DNA of 64,000 bases from Lutispora sp003527145 (GTDB taxonomy: Bacteria > Bacillota > Clostridia > Lutisporales > Lutisporaceae), in the NCBI GenBank assembly GCA_029983695.1, contig JASBZB010000020.1, positions 17,819 through 81,818 on the forward strand, read 5' to 3'. Below are positions 1 to 8,484 of the stretch, piece after piece. Every line of letters begins with the position of its first letter. The stretch's first letter is position 1. A program made the translations under genes and the position numbers. A model generated the notes under the pieces. It saw nothing but the letters and a program-made list of their open reading frames with translations. It did not search any database and was not told the origin of the DNA.

Positions 1-2
1 AC

Positions 3-479
3 AAATGTATTGATAGGGTCAGAGAACCACGAGCGAGTTGGTGTTATGGGAATATTGGGATTTCAAGAGCTTTATACTTGGTATCAAAGAATATAGGGGA
101 TAATGAGCTGCTGCAATTTTCCATAAATAATTTGTTGAGTATAGCAAAAATGGATAATAGAAAATATCTTCTGGAATCATCAATAATATGTCATGGCTAC
201 TCTGGAATATTGGTAGTTTTAAATTTATTATGCAAAGAAATTGGACATCCTATTTTAAAGAGCAAGATACATGAGTTGATAGCAGAAATAATAAAATCCT
301 ATGATGAAAATTATTCTTATGGGTTTGTGAACTGTGGCACTGTAGAGAAAGACGGGATCAAAGTCACAGGATATATAGAATTCTTTGATATATTGAATGG
401 TGCGGCCGGTGTTGTGCTGGCCTTAATATCAGCTATAAAAAGAGATACAATTTGGGAAAGGCAGTTATATATTATTTGA
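3..479 (+). CDS. LanC-like lanthionine cyclase, 5' partial
   Basis: The reading frame is open from base 3 to a TGA at 477-479, so only about the last 158 residues of a gene starting upstream are present. Two LanC zinc-site motifs are visible: SWCYG at codons 12-16 and CHGYSG from codon 63, with a closing glycine-rich stretch (LNGAAGVVL). LanC proteins are alpha-toroid zinc enzymes that add cysteine thiols to dehydrated Ser/Thr to form thioether rings in lanthipeptides. A TTG at 78 could be mistaken for a start, but the motif upstream of it shows the protein continues to the left. A second LanC-like gene starts 17 bp downstream. Dehydratase, precursor and exporter genes would lie outside the window. 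Confidence 0.85.
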   Translation, partial: KCIDRVREPRASWCYGNIGISRALYLVSKNIGDNELLQFSINNLLSIAKMDNRKYLLESSIICHGYSGILVVLNLLCKEIGHPILKSKIHELIAEIIKSYDENYSYGFVNCGTVEKDGIKVTGYIEFFDILNGAAGVVLALISAIKRDTIWERQLYII

Positions 480-495
480 GAGGGGACGATGAGCA

Positions 496-1824
496 ATGAG
501 TATATATCTTTACATGAACGATAATTATTTGAATCTCAATAATGAGCTTGTTGAAAAAATCAATATTATTCTATCAAGATATTTTCATGATCTCAATGAT
601 TGCATTGAGAGAAAAGAGATAAATAGAAGCTTATATTCCGAGTATCTAATGGCAATAGGCGAAGGCTATAATTTTTTTAACAATAAAAATGATTGGCTGG
701 AAAACTCTTATAAAATAATGGAATGCTTAAAAGAAGATATGGAGCAAAGCAGGACAATAATTGGGATGGGGTTGTTTGGGGGATTGTGCGGTATAGGATT
801 TTCATTGACCTTGTTTAATAAAAAAACCGGATGTTACAGCAGATTTTTGAGCAGCATAAACAGAATGATTTATCATAACACAAGGATTTGTTGTGATTCT
901 ATCAGAGAAAACATTAACAGCATGAAAGCTTCATATTATGATGTTATAAGCGGATTATCAGGTATAGTCCTGTATTTATTGGAATGTGAATCAAGCGAGG
1001 AAAGGGATGAGGTTTTAAAAGTATTGCTGGAATGTATCGTTCAGATTTTTAATGGGAAACACGAATATAAAGGCGGACAAATACCCAATTGGCATATTGA
1101 ATCTAAAAATTTAGTGCGTGAAGATGAAAAAACTACATTTCCCAATGGAAACTTTAATTTTGGAGTTGCTCATGGATTAATCGGAATGGGAATTGCATTA
1201 TCTAAAGCCTATAGTAAAAACATAATTGTTGATGGACAAGCTGAAGCCATAAAAGGAATATTAGACATATATGCGAAATACGGCACTCCTAATGCAGAGG
1301 GGATATATCTATGGCCCGGGCAGTTAAAATATGAAGATTTTATTAGCGACAATGTGCATGTATATAAAAGCAACAGGCAGAGTTGGTGTTATGGGGCCAT
1401 TGGTATAAGCGGAGCTTTATATACGATATCAAAGATGATAAATGATAATAACATATGCAGCTTTGCATTAGATAACATTCGGAGAATTGCAAGATTAGAT
1501 GAAAGCAGCTACCGACTCAATTCGCCAATTTTATGTCATGGCTATGCAGGAGCTTTAGCTATATTTTTAAATATATATAAAGATGTCGATGATCCGACTA
1601 TATATAATAGAATAGTTAAACTGACAGATGTATTGTTATCCATGTATATTCCAAATTCAGAGTTTGGATTCCGGGATATAATATACGAAGATATAGAAAA
1701 CTCATTCAAAACAAAACATGTTGATAAAAACAGCTTTTTGGAAGGAACTACAGGTATTATTCTAGTACTTATATCTTTATTTAAAAAAGATACATATTTT
1801 CAAAAACATTTATTATTGGAATGA
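496..1824 (+). CDS. LanC-like lanthionine cyclase, complete
   Basis: This is a 442-residue protein of normal LanC length. Zinc ligands of the family are recognisable: Cys298 in SWCYG, and Cys347-His348 in CHGYAG. The repeated toroid glycine motifs are also seen (GLFGGLCGIGFSL near residue 90, GLSGIVLYL near 155, GVAHGLIGMGIAL near 223, GTTGIILVL at the C-terminus). The ATG at 496 follows a GAGAGGGG ribosome site; an ATG at 489 is out of frame and short. It is a tandem paralogue of the partial gene just upstream. Two cyclases side by side suggest two-component or divergent precursor processing, but this is inference because no precursor peptide lies in the window. Confidence 0.88.
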   Translation: MSIYLYMNDNYLNLNNELVEKINIILSRYFHDLNDCIERKEINRSLYSEYLMAIGEGYNFFNNKNDWLENSYKIMECLKEDMEQSRTIIGMGLFGGLCGIGFSLTLFNKKTGCYSRFLSSINRMIYHNTRICCDSIRENINSMKASYYDVISGLSGIVLYLLECESSEERDEVLKVLLECIVQIFNGKHEYKGGQIPNWHIESKNLVREDEKTTFPNGNFNFGVAHGLIGMGIALSKAYSKNIIVDGQAEAIKGILDIYAKYGTPNAEGIYLWPGQLKYEDFISDNVHVYKSNRQSWCYGAIGISGALYTISKMINDNNICSFALDNIRRIARLDESSYRLNSPILCHGYAGALAIFLNIYKDVDDPTIYNRIVKLTDVLLSMYIPNSEFGFRDIIYEDIENSFKTKHVDKNSFLEGTTGIILVLISLFKKDTYFQKHLLLE

Positions 1825-1953
1825 CTGATCAAGCAATTGGAACTATGCAGTAAAATAAAAAGACCTTTTGCTTATGCCTATTAAGGTATCTGACCTTGGA
1901 AGGGGAGAGGTAAGGCTAATATAATACACCTATAATGAGAAGGAGAAAAGTGT

Positions 1954-4149
1954 ATGAGTATAAATAGGCGGATATTTGCTTTGACTGTGATGCTTCTTTT
2001 ACAGTTATTAATCAATGGATGCAGCATTGAAGACAGCAATAATCAGAAAGAAATGCAAACAGTGGGATCTGTGTTCTATAAGGAAGCAGAGTTTAGCAAC
2101 GATATTGGTGGCAGCCCGGTTTCATGCATAGGGATGAATAACAAAAATGAAGTGGTCGCTTATTTAAAAGATGAAAACAAACTGGTTTCTATAGGTCAAA
2201 ATCATGTGATCAGTATGGATTTAGATATTAGGACGGATACATTTGAAAATGTGCAGCTTGAGTTTGATACCGCTGGAAATATATATGTTTTAGGTCAAGA
2301 TATCATTGCCGACGACTATAAGAAAATAATCCAAATAAAACGTCAGCTTATTATATTTAAAGCACAAGGAGAGTATTCAGAGCGGAACAATACAACAAAA
2401 GAGATTGGTGAAGGCTATATGCCGCTAAAGGATGAAATTATCGAAAAGATAAAGATAGACAGTAAAGGGAATCTATATGCTCTTAAACTAAGCGGATATA
2501 TTGAAGTATTCAATAATGAACTGGAAAGCATTGATGTGCATGATAAAAACAGGTATGCAGATTTTGACATTGATGAGCATGATAATTTGATCGTACTATA
2601 CAGAAAACAATGGAATAAGAATAGGATAGAAAAAATTGATTCAAACAGCGGGAAGACAATTTGGCAGGAGGAGTATAACGGAGCAGCAGCGCCTAATTAT
2701 ATTTACTATAATAGGAATACAAAAAATTTATATGGTTTGAATAGTAAAAGCATAATCAACATATATAAAAACAGCAAGGTTTTTGATTATTCACAGATTT
2801 CGATTGTTGAAGGTGCTAGTTTATTTTTGGTGAATGAAAATGAAGATGTCTATATGCTGATACATAACGGAGGAACCTCAACACTAAAAAAATATGTCCG
2901 GCAGGAGATGAAAGCAGATACAGTCAATAAGCAGGAGCAGAAAGAGCTGATAGTTGAGATAACTTTTGATAGGAGCAATATAATATCGAATGCTGCCAGA
3001 CAATTTGAGAAGGATAACTCAAGCATAAAGATAAAAGTAGTCGAAAATGACATCCCAATGTCCGATTATGTGAAAAAATTGAATACAGAATTATTAGCCG
3101 GTAAAGGGCCGGATATATTCTGCACATATCTTTATGATCTGAGTGATTGTGCAAAAAAAGGGCTGTTGGCTGACTATAATGAGCTCATCGGAAAGGATGA
3201 TACCTTTGACGTAAACGATTATTTCAGTTCCATATTATATGGTATAAAATACGGAGAAGGTTTATATGCAATTCCGCTCACATATTCCTTTGAAGGCTTT
3301 CTTGTAAATGAAAAGCTTTTAAAGGATAAAGGATTGACTATAGATGAGAATTGGACATGGAAAGACTTCTATAAAATTGCTAAGACATTTACGAATAATG
3401 ATTCAAACATTCAGTGCTATATGCTTCCTAAATTGACAAGTACTCTGGTACTTTTAGAATCTCAGATAATCCATGACTGGGATTATTACTTAAATAAGGG
3501 GAGCAAAACGGCACGATTCGATACAGATGAGTTTATTGATGCATTGCATACATATGAATCAATATACGACAAAGGGGTCATGCACCCGGATATAGACGAG
3601 ATAACCATATGGCAATCTGCGAAAGGGGCCGGTAATGAGCATATTCTACTGATGCCTGTATCATATTGCAGTTACTTTGACATAAGGTTTTTTGGAAACA
3701 TTTTTAATGGGAATTTAAAGATGATGCCTGAGCCGAAAGGTAATTATACGACATCAAGAATGTTCACTGGGAAAAATATATCGATAAATAACAATTCCAG
3801 AAATAAAGATGAAGCATGGCAATTTGTAAAATATTTATTGTCTGAAGATGTGCAGAAAAAATGGAGTGTTAACTCATTTGTAATAAACAAAAAAGCAAGT
3901 GAAGCAGGGATAAATGAAATTATTGAATATCAAAACCAGAGTAAAAAAGAAAACGAACATAGAATAACGGAAATGGATATAAAACAGCTAGATTACATTA
4001 TCGAAAATGTATTAAACAAAAACAGAACCAGCGATGCCATTAACAGATACTTATGGAGTGAACTAAGGCCATTCTTTGACAAGCAAATAAGTGCAGAAAG
4101 GATGGCAGAAATCTTGCAAAATAAAGTGGAATTGTATTTGAACGAGTAA
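1954..4149 (+). CDS. Lipoprotein: propeller-like domain fused to family 1 solute-binding domain
   Basis: 731 residues. The N-terminus is a lipoprotein signal with lipobox LINGC and lipid Cys23. Residues about 50-310 contain repeated short strands with D-x-x-G/N-N-x-Y motifs (AGNIYVLG, KGNLYALK), like NHL or SMP-30 type beta-propellers. From about residue 330 the sequence is a family 1 extracellular sugar/oligopeptide-type binding protein (AARQFEKDN, then LAGKGPDIF, then a late DEAWQFVKYLLSEDVQKKW segment). The usual two permease genes are not adjacent, so it may act as a surface sensor or dock rather than a normal importer subunit. The start is supported by GAGAAGGAGAA ahead of ATG 1954. Its position behind two LanC genes suggests a role in the same locus, which is inferred only. 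Confidence 0.8.
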   Translation: MSINRRIFALTVMLLLQLLINGCSIEDSNNQKEMQTVGSVFYKEAEFSNDIGGSPVSCIGMNNKNEVVAYLKDENKLVSIGQNHVISMDLDIRTDTFENVQLEFDTAGNIYVLGQDIIADDYKKIIQIKRQLIIFKAQGEYSERNNTTKEIGEGYMPLKDEIIEKIKIDSKGNLYALKLSGYIEVFNNELESIDVHDKNRYADFDIDEHDNLIVLYRKQWNKNRIEKIDSNSGKTIWQEEYNGAAAPNYIYYNRNTKNLYGLNSKSIINIYKNSKVFDYSQISIVEGASLFLVNENEDVYMLIHNGGTSTLKKYVRQEMKADTVNKQEQKELIVEITFDRSNIISNAARQFEKDNSSIKIKVVENDIPMSDYVKKLNTELLAGKGPDIFCTYLYDLSDCAKKGLLADYNELIGKDDTFDVNDYFSSILYGIKYGEGLYAIPLTYSFEGFLVNEKLLKDKGLTIDENWTWKDFYKIAKTFTNNDSNIQCYMLPKLTSTLVLLESQIIHDWDYYLNKGSKTARFDTDEFIDALHTYESIYDKGVMHPDIDEITIWQSAKGAGNEHILLMPVSYCSYFDIRFFGNIFNGNLKMMPEPKGNYTTSRMFTGKNISINNNSRNKDEAWQFVKYLLSEDVQKKWSVNSFVINKKASEAGINEIIEYQNQSKKENEHRITEMDIKQLDYIIENVLNKNRTSDAINRYLWSELRPFFDKQISAERMAEILQNKVELYLNE

Positions 4150-4203
4150 TATTGGTAATAGAATATTGCTTCTTAAGGGCTATTGGATTTAATAGATGGA
4201 TAA

Positions 4204-4281
4204 GAAAAACCGTAAGTTTTACCAAAAACATATATGAGTTTCACCAACTTACCACATAAGGGGTTTTTTGTTGTAAAATGA
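4204..4281 (+). promoter_or_regulatory. Duplicated promoter-like block, copy 1
   Basis: 78 bp that recur at 6397-6474 with 73/78 identity. Inside is an 11-bp direct repeat, AGTTTTACCAA (4215-4225) and AGTTTCACCAA (4237-4247), spaced exactly 22 bp, about two helical turns. It is followed by a T-run and TTGTAA (4271-4276), a possible -35 with AATAAT 17 bp on. The layout resembles tandem response-regulator sites such as LytTR boxes. It ends 112 bp before the small membrane gene at 4393. Confidence 0.6.
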
Positions 4282-4392
4282 AACTAGAGATTCAATAATA
4301 TGTTATTTATAAAGTCATCTCGGCAGAAATAACTTATGGGACTTTTTTATGGTCAGTGAAATTGTTAAATTTAGAATGATGGGTGAATTTGT

Positions 4393-4635
4393 ATGAATAA
4401 TAAGTTAGTAGGCTATATGGCAACTTTAATGGGATGCTTAACATTTTCGTTGGAAATATTCATTTTAACGCAAGTATATTTGATTAATTTAAATTTGCGT
4501 GTAACTCGAGGGTATTCGTGGGATCTCTGGGGCTGTATAGTAAAAACACCGCTTATATGGGGCTTTTTAATAACAATTATGGTCATTGTATATGGAATAT
4601 CATTAATCATGAGCTCTCAAAATAAACAATCTTAA
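4393..4635 (+). CDS. Small two-helix membrane protein, unknown
   Basis: 80 residues with two hydrophobic segments (about 8-33 and 52-74) joined by a short polar loop containing RGYSWDLWG. I do not recognise a family. The ATG follows a weak GATGGGTGAA site. It is the first gene after the duplicated regulatory block ending at 4281. It is followed after 29 bp by another single-helix protein and then a broken ABC ATPase, so the three were probably an ABC-type immunity or export unit. That is inference from neighbours. Confidence 0.55.
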   Translation: MNNKLVGYMATLMGCLTFSLEIFILTQVYLINLNLRVTRGYSWDLWGCIVKTPLIWGFLITIMVIVYGISLIMSSQNKQS

Positions 4636-4664
4636 TTACCAAGGGAAAATGCTTAAGGTTATGA

Positions 4665-4931
4665 GTGGCGTTAAAAGATGAATGGAGTAAAAAGAAATAT
4701 TGGGGGGGGTACACTATATTGAGAGCTGCAGGGAAGCTAATCAGTATTTTGATTGTAATTATACTGTTCATATATGCCGCATTTAGCTATCATTATATAT
4801 CTCCTAAACCTGTAAGGGCTACCTTAGATGGGATTAAGTTTAGAATCGCAAGCAAAGAAGATGTAGAATCAGTTCTTATACCAATTAATGGAACTTATAA
4901 ACCATCAAAGAATGGCGAGCTTAAAGAATAA
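4665..4931 (+). CDS. Small single-helix membrane protein, unknown
   Basis: 88 residues if read from the GTG at 4665, or 70 residues from a TTG at 4719 that sits 9 bp after a run of eight G at 4702-4709. The second start looks more natural because the hydrophobic helix (LISILIVIILFIYAAF) would then be N-terminal. After the helix comes a short extracytoplasmic tail with VRATLDGIKFRIASKEDVESV. No family recognised. It lies between the 4393 membrane protein and the truncated ABC ATPase. Confidence 0.5.
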   Translation: MALKDEWSKKKYWGGYTILRAAGKLISILIVIILFIYAAFSYHYISPKPVRATLDGIKFRIASKEDVESVLIPINGTYKPSKNGELKE

Positions 4932-5060
4932 GGATACATTTACGCATAACATTAAAGTGAAGATTCTATGCCGGACAAAACTTGATGGCTATATTTAAAG
5001 AACTTCTGCAATGCAGCATGATAAAACATCGAAAGACTTTTTTGAAAGAGGGTAAATAAG

Positions 5061-5246
5061 ATGGATATGATCTGCAGAAACTTGACTAAAAAGTATGGCA
5101 GTGGAAGCGATGAAAAAGGATTTGCCCTACAAAAACTTGATCTAAATATAAAAGAAGGAGTTACAGCTTTGATCGGCCCTAACGGAGCAGGGAACGAGGC
5201 TAAGATGTCCCCCACCTCCGCAAGTGGAGGGTACCGATTATTTTGA
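5061..5246 (+). pseudogene. ABC transporter ATPase, truncated at Walker A
   Basis: The first 44 codons are a clear ABC ATPase N-terminus: MICRNLTKKYG, then LDLNIKEGVTALIGPNGAG. After GPNGAG, where K-S/T should follow, the sequence changes to unrelated residues and stops at 5246. No Walker B or signature motif follows on either strand. The break falls near base 5193, exactly at the left edge of the hairpin-rich segment at 5195-5360. A ribosome site (AAAGAGGG) is intact before ATG 5061. The natural reading is insertion of a mobile sequence plus loss of the rest of the gene. Confidence 0.8.
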
Positions 5247-5360
5247 CAGGCGGTGCGTATTAATCGCCCGCCTCGTTGTGCCCCAGGGCACCTTCTCTTG
5301 CCCCTGTGGGGCAATTCACCTTGCAACGGTGTGTTGCAATTGCTATAGCAATTGCTTCGG
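5195..5360. mobile_element. Hairpin-rich structured insertion of unknown type
   Basis: About 165 bp, GC-richer than its surroundings, made almost entirely of inverted repeats: CCTCC/GGAGG (5215-5230); AGGCGG...CCGCCT with an inner GCG/CGC (5248-5273); TGCCCC...GGGGCA enclosing GGGCA/TGCCC (5279-5313); TTGCAAC/GTTGCAA (5321-5339); and a perfect 20-bp palindrome at 5336-5355. It interrupts the ABC ATPase on its left and abuts the mntA stop on its right. The strings of hairpins recall the non-coding ends of IS200/IS605-type elements or omega-RNA/HEARO RNAs, but no tnpB or iscB gene is present and I cannot confirm a match. Confidence 0.55.
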
Positions 5361-5370
5361 ATGTTTAAAC

Positions 5371-5838
5371 CTAAACTTCGGCTTTCTGTGTCAGCTTTAT
5401 AGGTTCATTATAATCCTTCATAACCTCTAAAAATCTTTTATGACTAAATTCATTTCTGACTTTTCTGAAATGCTCCATATCCATATATTCACTCATAACT
5501 CTGGCTTCAAATATGACTTTGGTTGCTAAATTTTCCATATACATTAAATTTCCGTATTTTATAACCTGAAATTTCAATACTTCATCTGCATTGTTTAAAA
5601 TAACTAAATCTATATCTTCCCTATCAAATATCTCAACCAGCTTATCTAGTATATCTAATTTCCTAAATCCATCTATTTCATTATGAAAATACATAGCTAT
5701 ATCCAAATCACTATCTTCTCTGTTCTCTCCTTTGGCATAAGAGCCAAATATATAGATAAGCTTTATTCCATAGTGGGATATCAAATTATGCATATGTTCA
5801 CTCATCGCTTTTTCTATTTCATTGATGTTTTTTTGCAT
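5371..5838 (-). CDS. mntA: MNT-domain nucleotidyltransferase antitoxin (MntA-like)
   Basis: 155 residues. The minimal nucleotidyltransferase signature is intact: GSYAKG from Gly32, then S-D-L-D with Asp44 and Asp46 as metal ligands. In the characterised HepT-MntA pairs the MNT protein neutralises the HEPN ribonuclease by adding AMP residues to a tyrosine near its active site. It lies 13 bp downstream of the HEPN gene on the same strand, the usual two-gene layout. The C-terminal codons run into the edge of the structured insertion, so the last residues may not be ancestral. Confidence 0.85.
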   Translation of the reverse strand: MQKNINEIEKAMSEHMHNLISHYGIKLIYIFGSYAKGENREDSDLDIAMYFHNEIDGFRKLDILDKLVEIFDREDIDLVILNNADEVLKFQVIKYGNLMYMENLATKVIFEARVMSEYMDMEHFRKVRNEFSHKRFLEVMKDYNEPIKLTQKAEV

Positions 5839-5851
5839 ATATAACGCATCC

Positions 5852-6298
5852 TTATATTTTATAGTTATCTTTCAGCCACTTATTTACATATTCTATATAC
5901 TTAATAAAATCATCTAATTCATTCTTTAATATATGTATAATTATATCCTCATCAATCTTTGTATAATCATGTACAAGTATGTTTCTAAAACCTACCATTT
6001 TAGATAGCTTTTTTGAAAAATTTTCAGGTATGACATCTATCTGGGTTAAAGCAATCATTGTTTCTCTATAAGTAGATGGTTTATCATTGTCTGAAACAGA
6101 AATCAAAATGTTTCCAATATCAATAACACATTCAATGCATATTTGTATTCCTCTCTCAATTCCCCAATATTTAATCATGTCTTTTTTAAGGTTATCATTA
6201 TTGATAGCAGATGAAGCTTGTTTTAGAAAGATTAAATTGTTTTCTAATTCTTTAAGTTTTTTGATTATAACATCATAAACATCCTTAGTCATGTTCAA
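5852..6298 (-). CDS. hepT: HEPN-domain toxin (HepT-like, DUF86 family)
   Basis: 148 residues, mostly helical. It carries the HEPN ribonuclease motif R-x4-H-x-Y as Arg105, His110 and Tyr112 (FRNILVHDY). In this family the Arg/His cut RNA and the tyrosine is the site adenylylated by the MNT partner. It is the first gene of a minus-strand pair with mntA. Together they form a toxin-antitoxin module, commonly carried on mobile or defence islands. That fits the disrupted surroundings here. Confidence 0.85.
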   Translation of the reverse strand: MNMTKDVYDVIIKKLKELENNLIFLKQASSAINNDNLKKDMIKYWGIERGIQICIECVIDIGNILISVSDNDKPSTYRETMIALTQIDVIPENFSKKLSKMVGFRNILVHDYTKIDEDIIIHILKNELDDFIKYIEYVNKWLKDNYKI

Positions 6299-6396
6299 GC
6301 CCCCATATGCTTATTTTATTATTTATAGCTTACCATAAATTGTTTCCAAATCATAATGTAATTATCTTAGGTTGAACCTAAATATTTTCAGAGAAT

Positions 6397-6474
6397 GAAA
6401 AACCGTAAGTTTTACCAAAAACATATATGAGTTTTGCCATCTTACCTCATAAGAGGTTTTTTGTTGTAAAATGA
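6397..6474 (+). promoter_or_regulatory. Duplicated promoter-like block, copy 2
   Basis: Second copy of the block at 4204-4281, offset by exactly 2,193 bp with five mismatches and no gaps. The direct repeats here are AGTTTTACCAA (6408-6418) and AGTTTTGCCAT (6430-6440), again 22 bp apart. A possible promoter follows: TTGTAA at 6464-6469, then AATATT after 17 bp. It ends 103 bp before the S41 peptidase at 6577, almost the same distance as copy 1 keeps to its gene. Confidence 0.6.
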
Positions 6475-6576
6475 GATTATGGATGTAATATTATATAAAT
6501 GTTCGGTAGGCCAGCTTATGAATAGGGAATAAATATTATAACAGCATTGAGCTTGTCCATGAAGGGAGTCTGCTAA

Positions 6577-7869
6577 TTGAGAAAGTATATCGTGATTTTT
6601 ATTCTTATATGCATATCATTCCTGTCAGTGAAGTCTATTAGTAGCATCAATAATATAAAATGCATGGAAGAACCAAACGATGCTGGATTTAATGATGAAA
6701 CGATTGGTATAAACGAGATGCAAGGGGATCTGGATTATCTAAAAAAACAAGTTATGGACAATCATCCGGTTATGAAAGATAAAAACATAAGAGGCCAATT
6801 TGAAGAAAAAATAGATGCTGCTTATGAAAAGCTGGATAGCATAAAGAAAAAGGATGAATTTGTTTTTTTAGTTATGGAAATTCTGGCCGCTTTAAAAGAT
6901 GGCCACACTGCAGTAGATTTATACAATGGAGATTATAAGGCAATAGATTTGAACTTTAAATGGTTGAATGAAGGCATGATTATAAATGAAAATGCTGATG
7001 TATTAAAAAAAGGCGATAAAATATTGACGATAGGAGATATGACACCCGAGAATATTTTATCGGATATGAAGAATATAATTTCTTCTGAAAATGATTACTG
7101 GGTTAAATATAAGACTGAGCAATTCTTACCCACGGAAATGTTTTTAAATCACCTGGGCCTAATCAATAATGAGGGTAAGGTAGATGTTGTAATCGAAAAC
7201 AACCGCGGGAGGACTAAAAATATACAATTGGAATTAAACAAGGATATCAATATAATGGATAAATATTATAATCAAAAGCCGTTTTATTATGAAATCAACA
7301 AGAAAAAGAGCACAGGTATTTTTTACTTAAATTTTTGCATATATGATGAGCAATTTAAAAAAGAATTAAAGGAATTTTTTTTAGATATCAATAAAAATAA
7401 GATAAAAAAAGTTGTAATCGATTTAAGAAGAAATCCCGGAGGCCAGGATCTCGTGATCCGAGAGTTTCTAAAATATATTGATATCGATAAGGTTGAGTTA
7501 TTGAATGATGTATCGTTTAATGTATCACCAAATAAACAAGTTGATTTGTTTTACGGAGAAATTTATGTATTAGCTTCAAAAGAAACATTTAGTTCAGCAC
7601 ATGGCTTCGCAGGCATCTTTAAGAATAATCACATAGGCTTATTAGTTGGTGAGCCTACAGGTAATGGTACATTAAGCTACGGTAACACATTAAAGCATGA
7701 ACTTCCTAACTCAAAGATAAAATTTAATGTTGCAACTAAATCTTTTAAAATTCCTAAGACGGAATTAGATTCGGATACTTTAGAACCCGATGTACATATA
7801 GTTTACACCAGGCAAGACATTATTTTGAACAATGATCCGGTTATTGACTGGATAAATAATTGCAGCTAA
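6577..7869 (+). CDS. Secreted S41-family peptidase
   Basis: 430 residues from a TTG start preceded by GAAGGGAG. Residues 1-23 form a signal peptide or anchor. A degenerate PDZ-like part is suggested by LKKGDKILTIGD near residue 145. The S41 core is seen in IDLRRNPGG (about 285) and in KETFSSAHGF, where Ser340 is the likely nucleophile, followed by GLLVGEPTGNGT. The family contains C-terminal processing and tail-specific proteases acting outside the membrane. It sits downstream of the second copy of the duplicated regulatory block, so it probably shares control with the 4393 gene. Confidence 0.82.
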   Translation: MRKYIVIFILICISFLSVKSISSINNIKCMEEPNDAGFNDETIGINEMQGDLDYLKKQVMDNHPVMKDKNIRGQFEEKIDAAYEKLDSIKKKDEFVFLVMEILAALKDGHTAVDLYNGDYKAIDLNFKWLNEGMIINENADVLKKGDKILTIGDMTPENILSDMKNIISSENDYWVKYKTEQFLPTEMFLNHLGLINNEGKVDVVIENNRGRTKNIQLELNKDINIMDKYYNQKPFYYEINKKKSTGIFYLNFCIYDEQFKKELKEFFLDINKNKIKKVVIDLRRNPGGQDLVIREFLKYIDIDKVELLNDVSFNVSPNKQVDLFYGEIYVLASKETFSSAHGFAGIFKNNHIGLLVGEPTGNGTLSYGNTLKHELPNSKIKFNVATKSFKIPKTELDSDTLEPDVHIVYTRQDIILNNDPVIDWINNCS

Positions 7870-7950
7870 AAAATGATTTCTATACATTATCCTTGCTTCA
7901 GTTTAATGGACACGTAGAATTCCTTAATAATAGAAATGGAGGATAGCATT

Positions 7951-8376
7951 ATGTTAAAAAAAAGATTGGTTATCGCTGCGGCTTGTATTTTACTGGTATC
8001 GGCTGCTCTGATTCTCGGCTTTGGGAGAAAAATTGCATCCGGAGAACCAAAAGCAGTAAATGAATTTGAAAAACAAGATGATGAGGATATAGAGGCTACA
8101 ATCGATCAATTAACACAAGCTGTGCTGGAAAATGATATTGAGTTAGTGAACAAAATAATAGAGAGCAAGTCAGTTGACATTAACGGTAAGGATTCAGAAG
8201 AGAAATATCCTATTGAGATGGTATTAGTGATGAATAACTGTGATATGGCGAAGATTTTGCTGGAAGCGGGAGCAGACCCTTATGTTATTACATCCGGCGG
8301 CAAATCTGTGTATGATATTGCAACGAAAGAGGGAAGCGAACACTTAAAGGATGTTTTTAAGGAATACGCTAAATAA
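7951..8376 (+). CDS. Membrane-anchored ankyrin-repeat protein
   Basis: 141 residues from ATG 7951, which follows GGAGG at 7938-7942; an in-frame ATG at 7936 overlaps that site and is less likely. One N-terminal membrane helix (RLVIAAACILLVSAALILGF) is followed by a short linker and about two ankyrin repeats (DIELVNKIIESKSVDINGKD; MAKILLEAGADPYVITSGGK). Ankyrin repeats bind other proteins; the partner is unknown. It is 81 bp downstream of the S41 peptidase and may be co-transcribed. Confidence 0.7.
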   Translation: MLKKRLVIAAACILLVSAALILGFGRKIASGEPKAVNEFEKQDDEDIEATIDQLTQAVLENDIELVNKIIESKSVDINGKDSEEKYPIEMVLVMNNCDMAKILLEAGADPYVITSGGKSVYDIATKEGSEHLKDVFKEYAK

Positions 8377-8484
8377 AGAGTGAAAAGAACCCCTATGGCT
8401 GACACAACAGCATGGCTTTTGTAAGAATTTGTGAAAGAGGGCAGGAAGCTTTCCGGCTTGGAGATTGATAAAGGGGGATAATTG

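Noticed and set aside
78..479. Complete small gene from TTG 78
   Set aside because: The same frame is open to the window edge and carries the LanC zinc motif upstream of 78, so this is the end of a longer gene.
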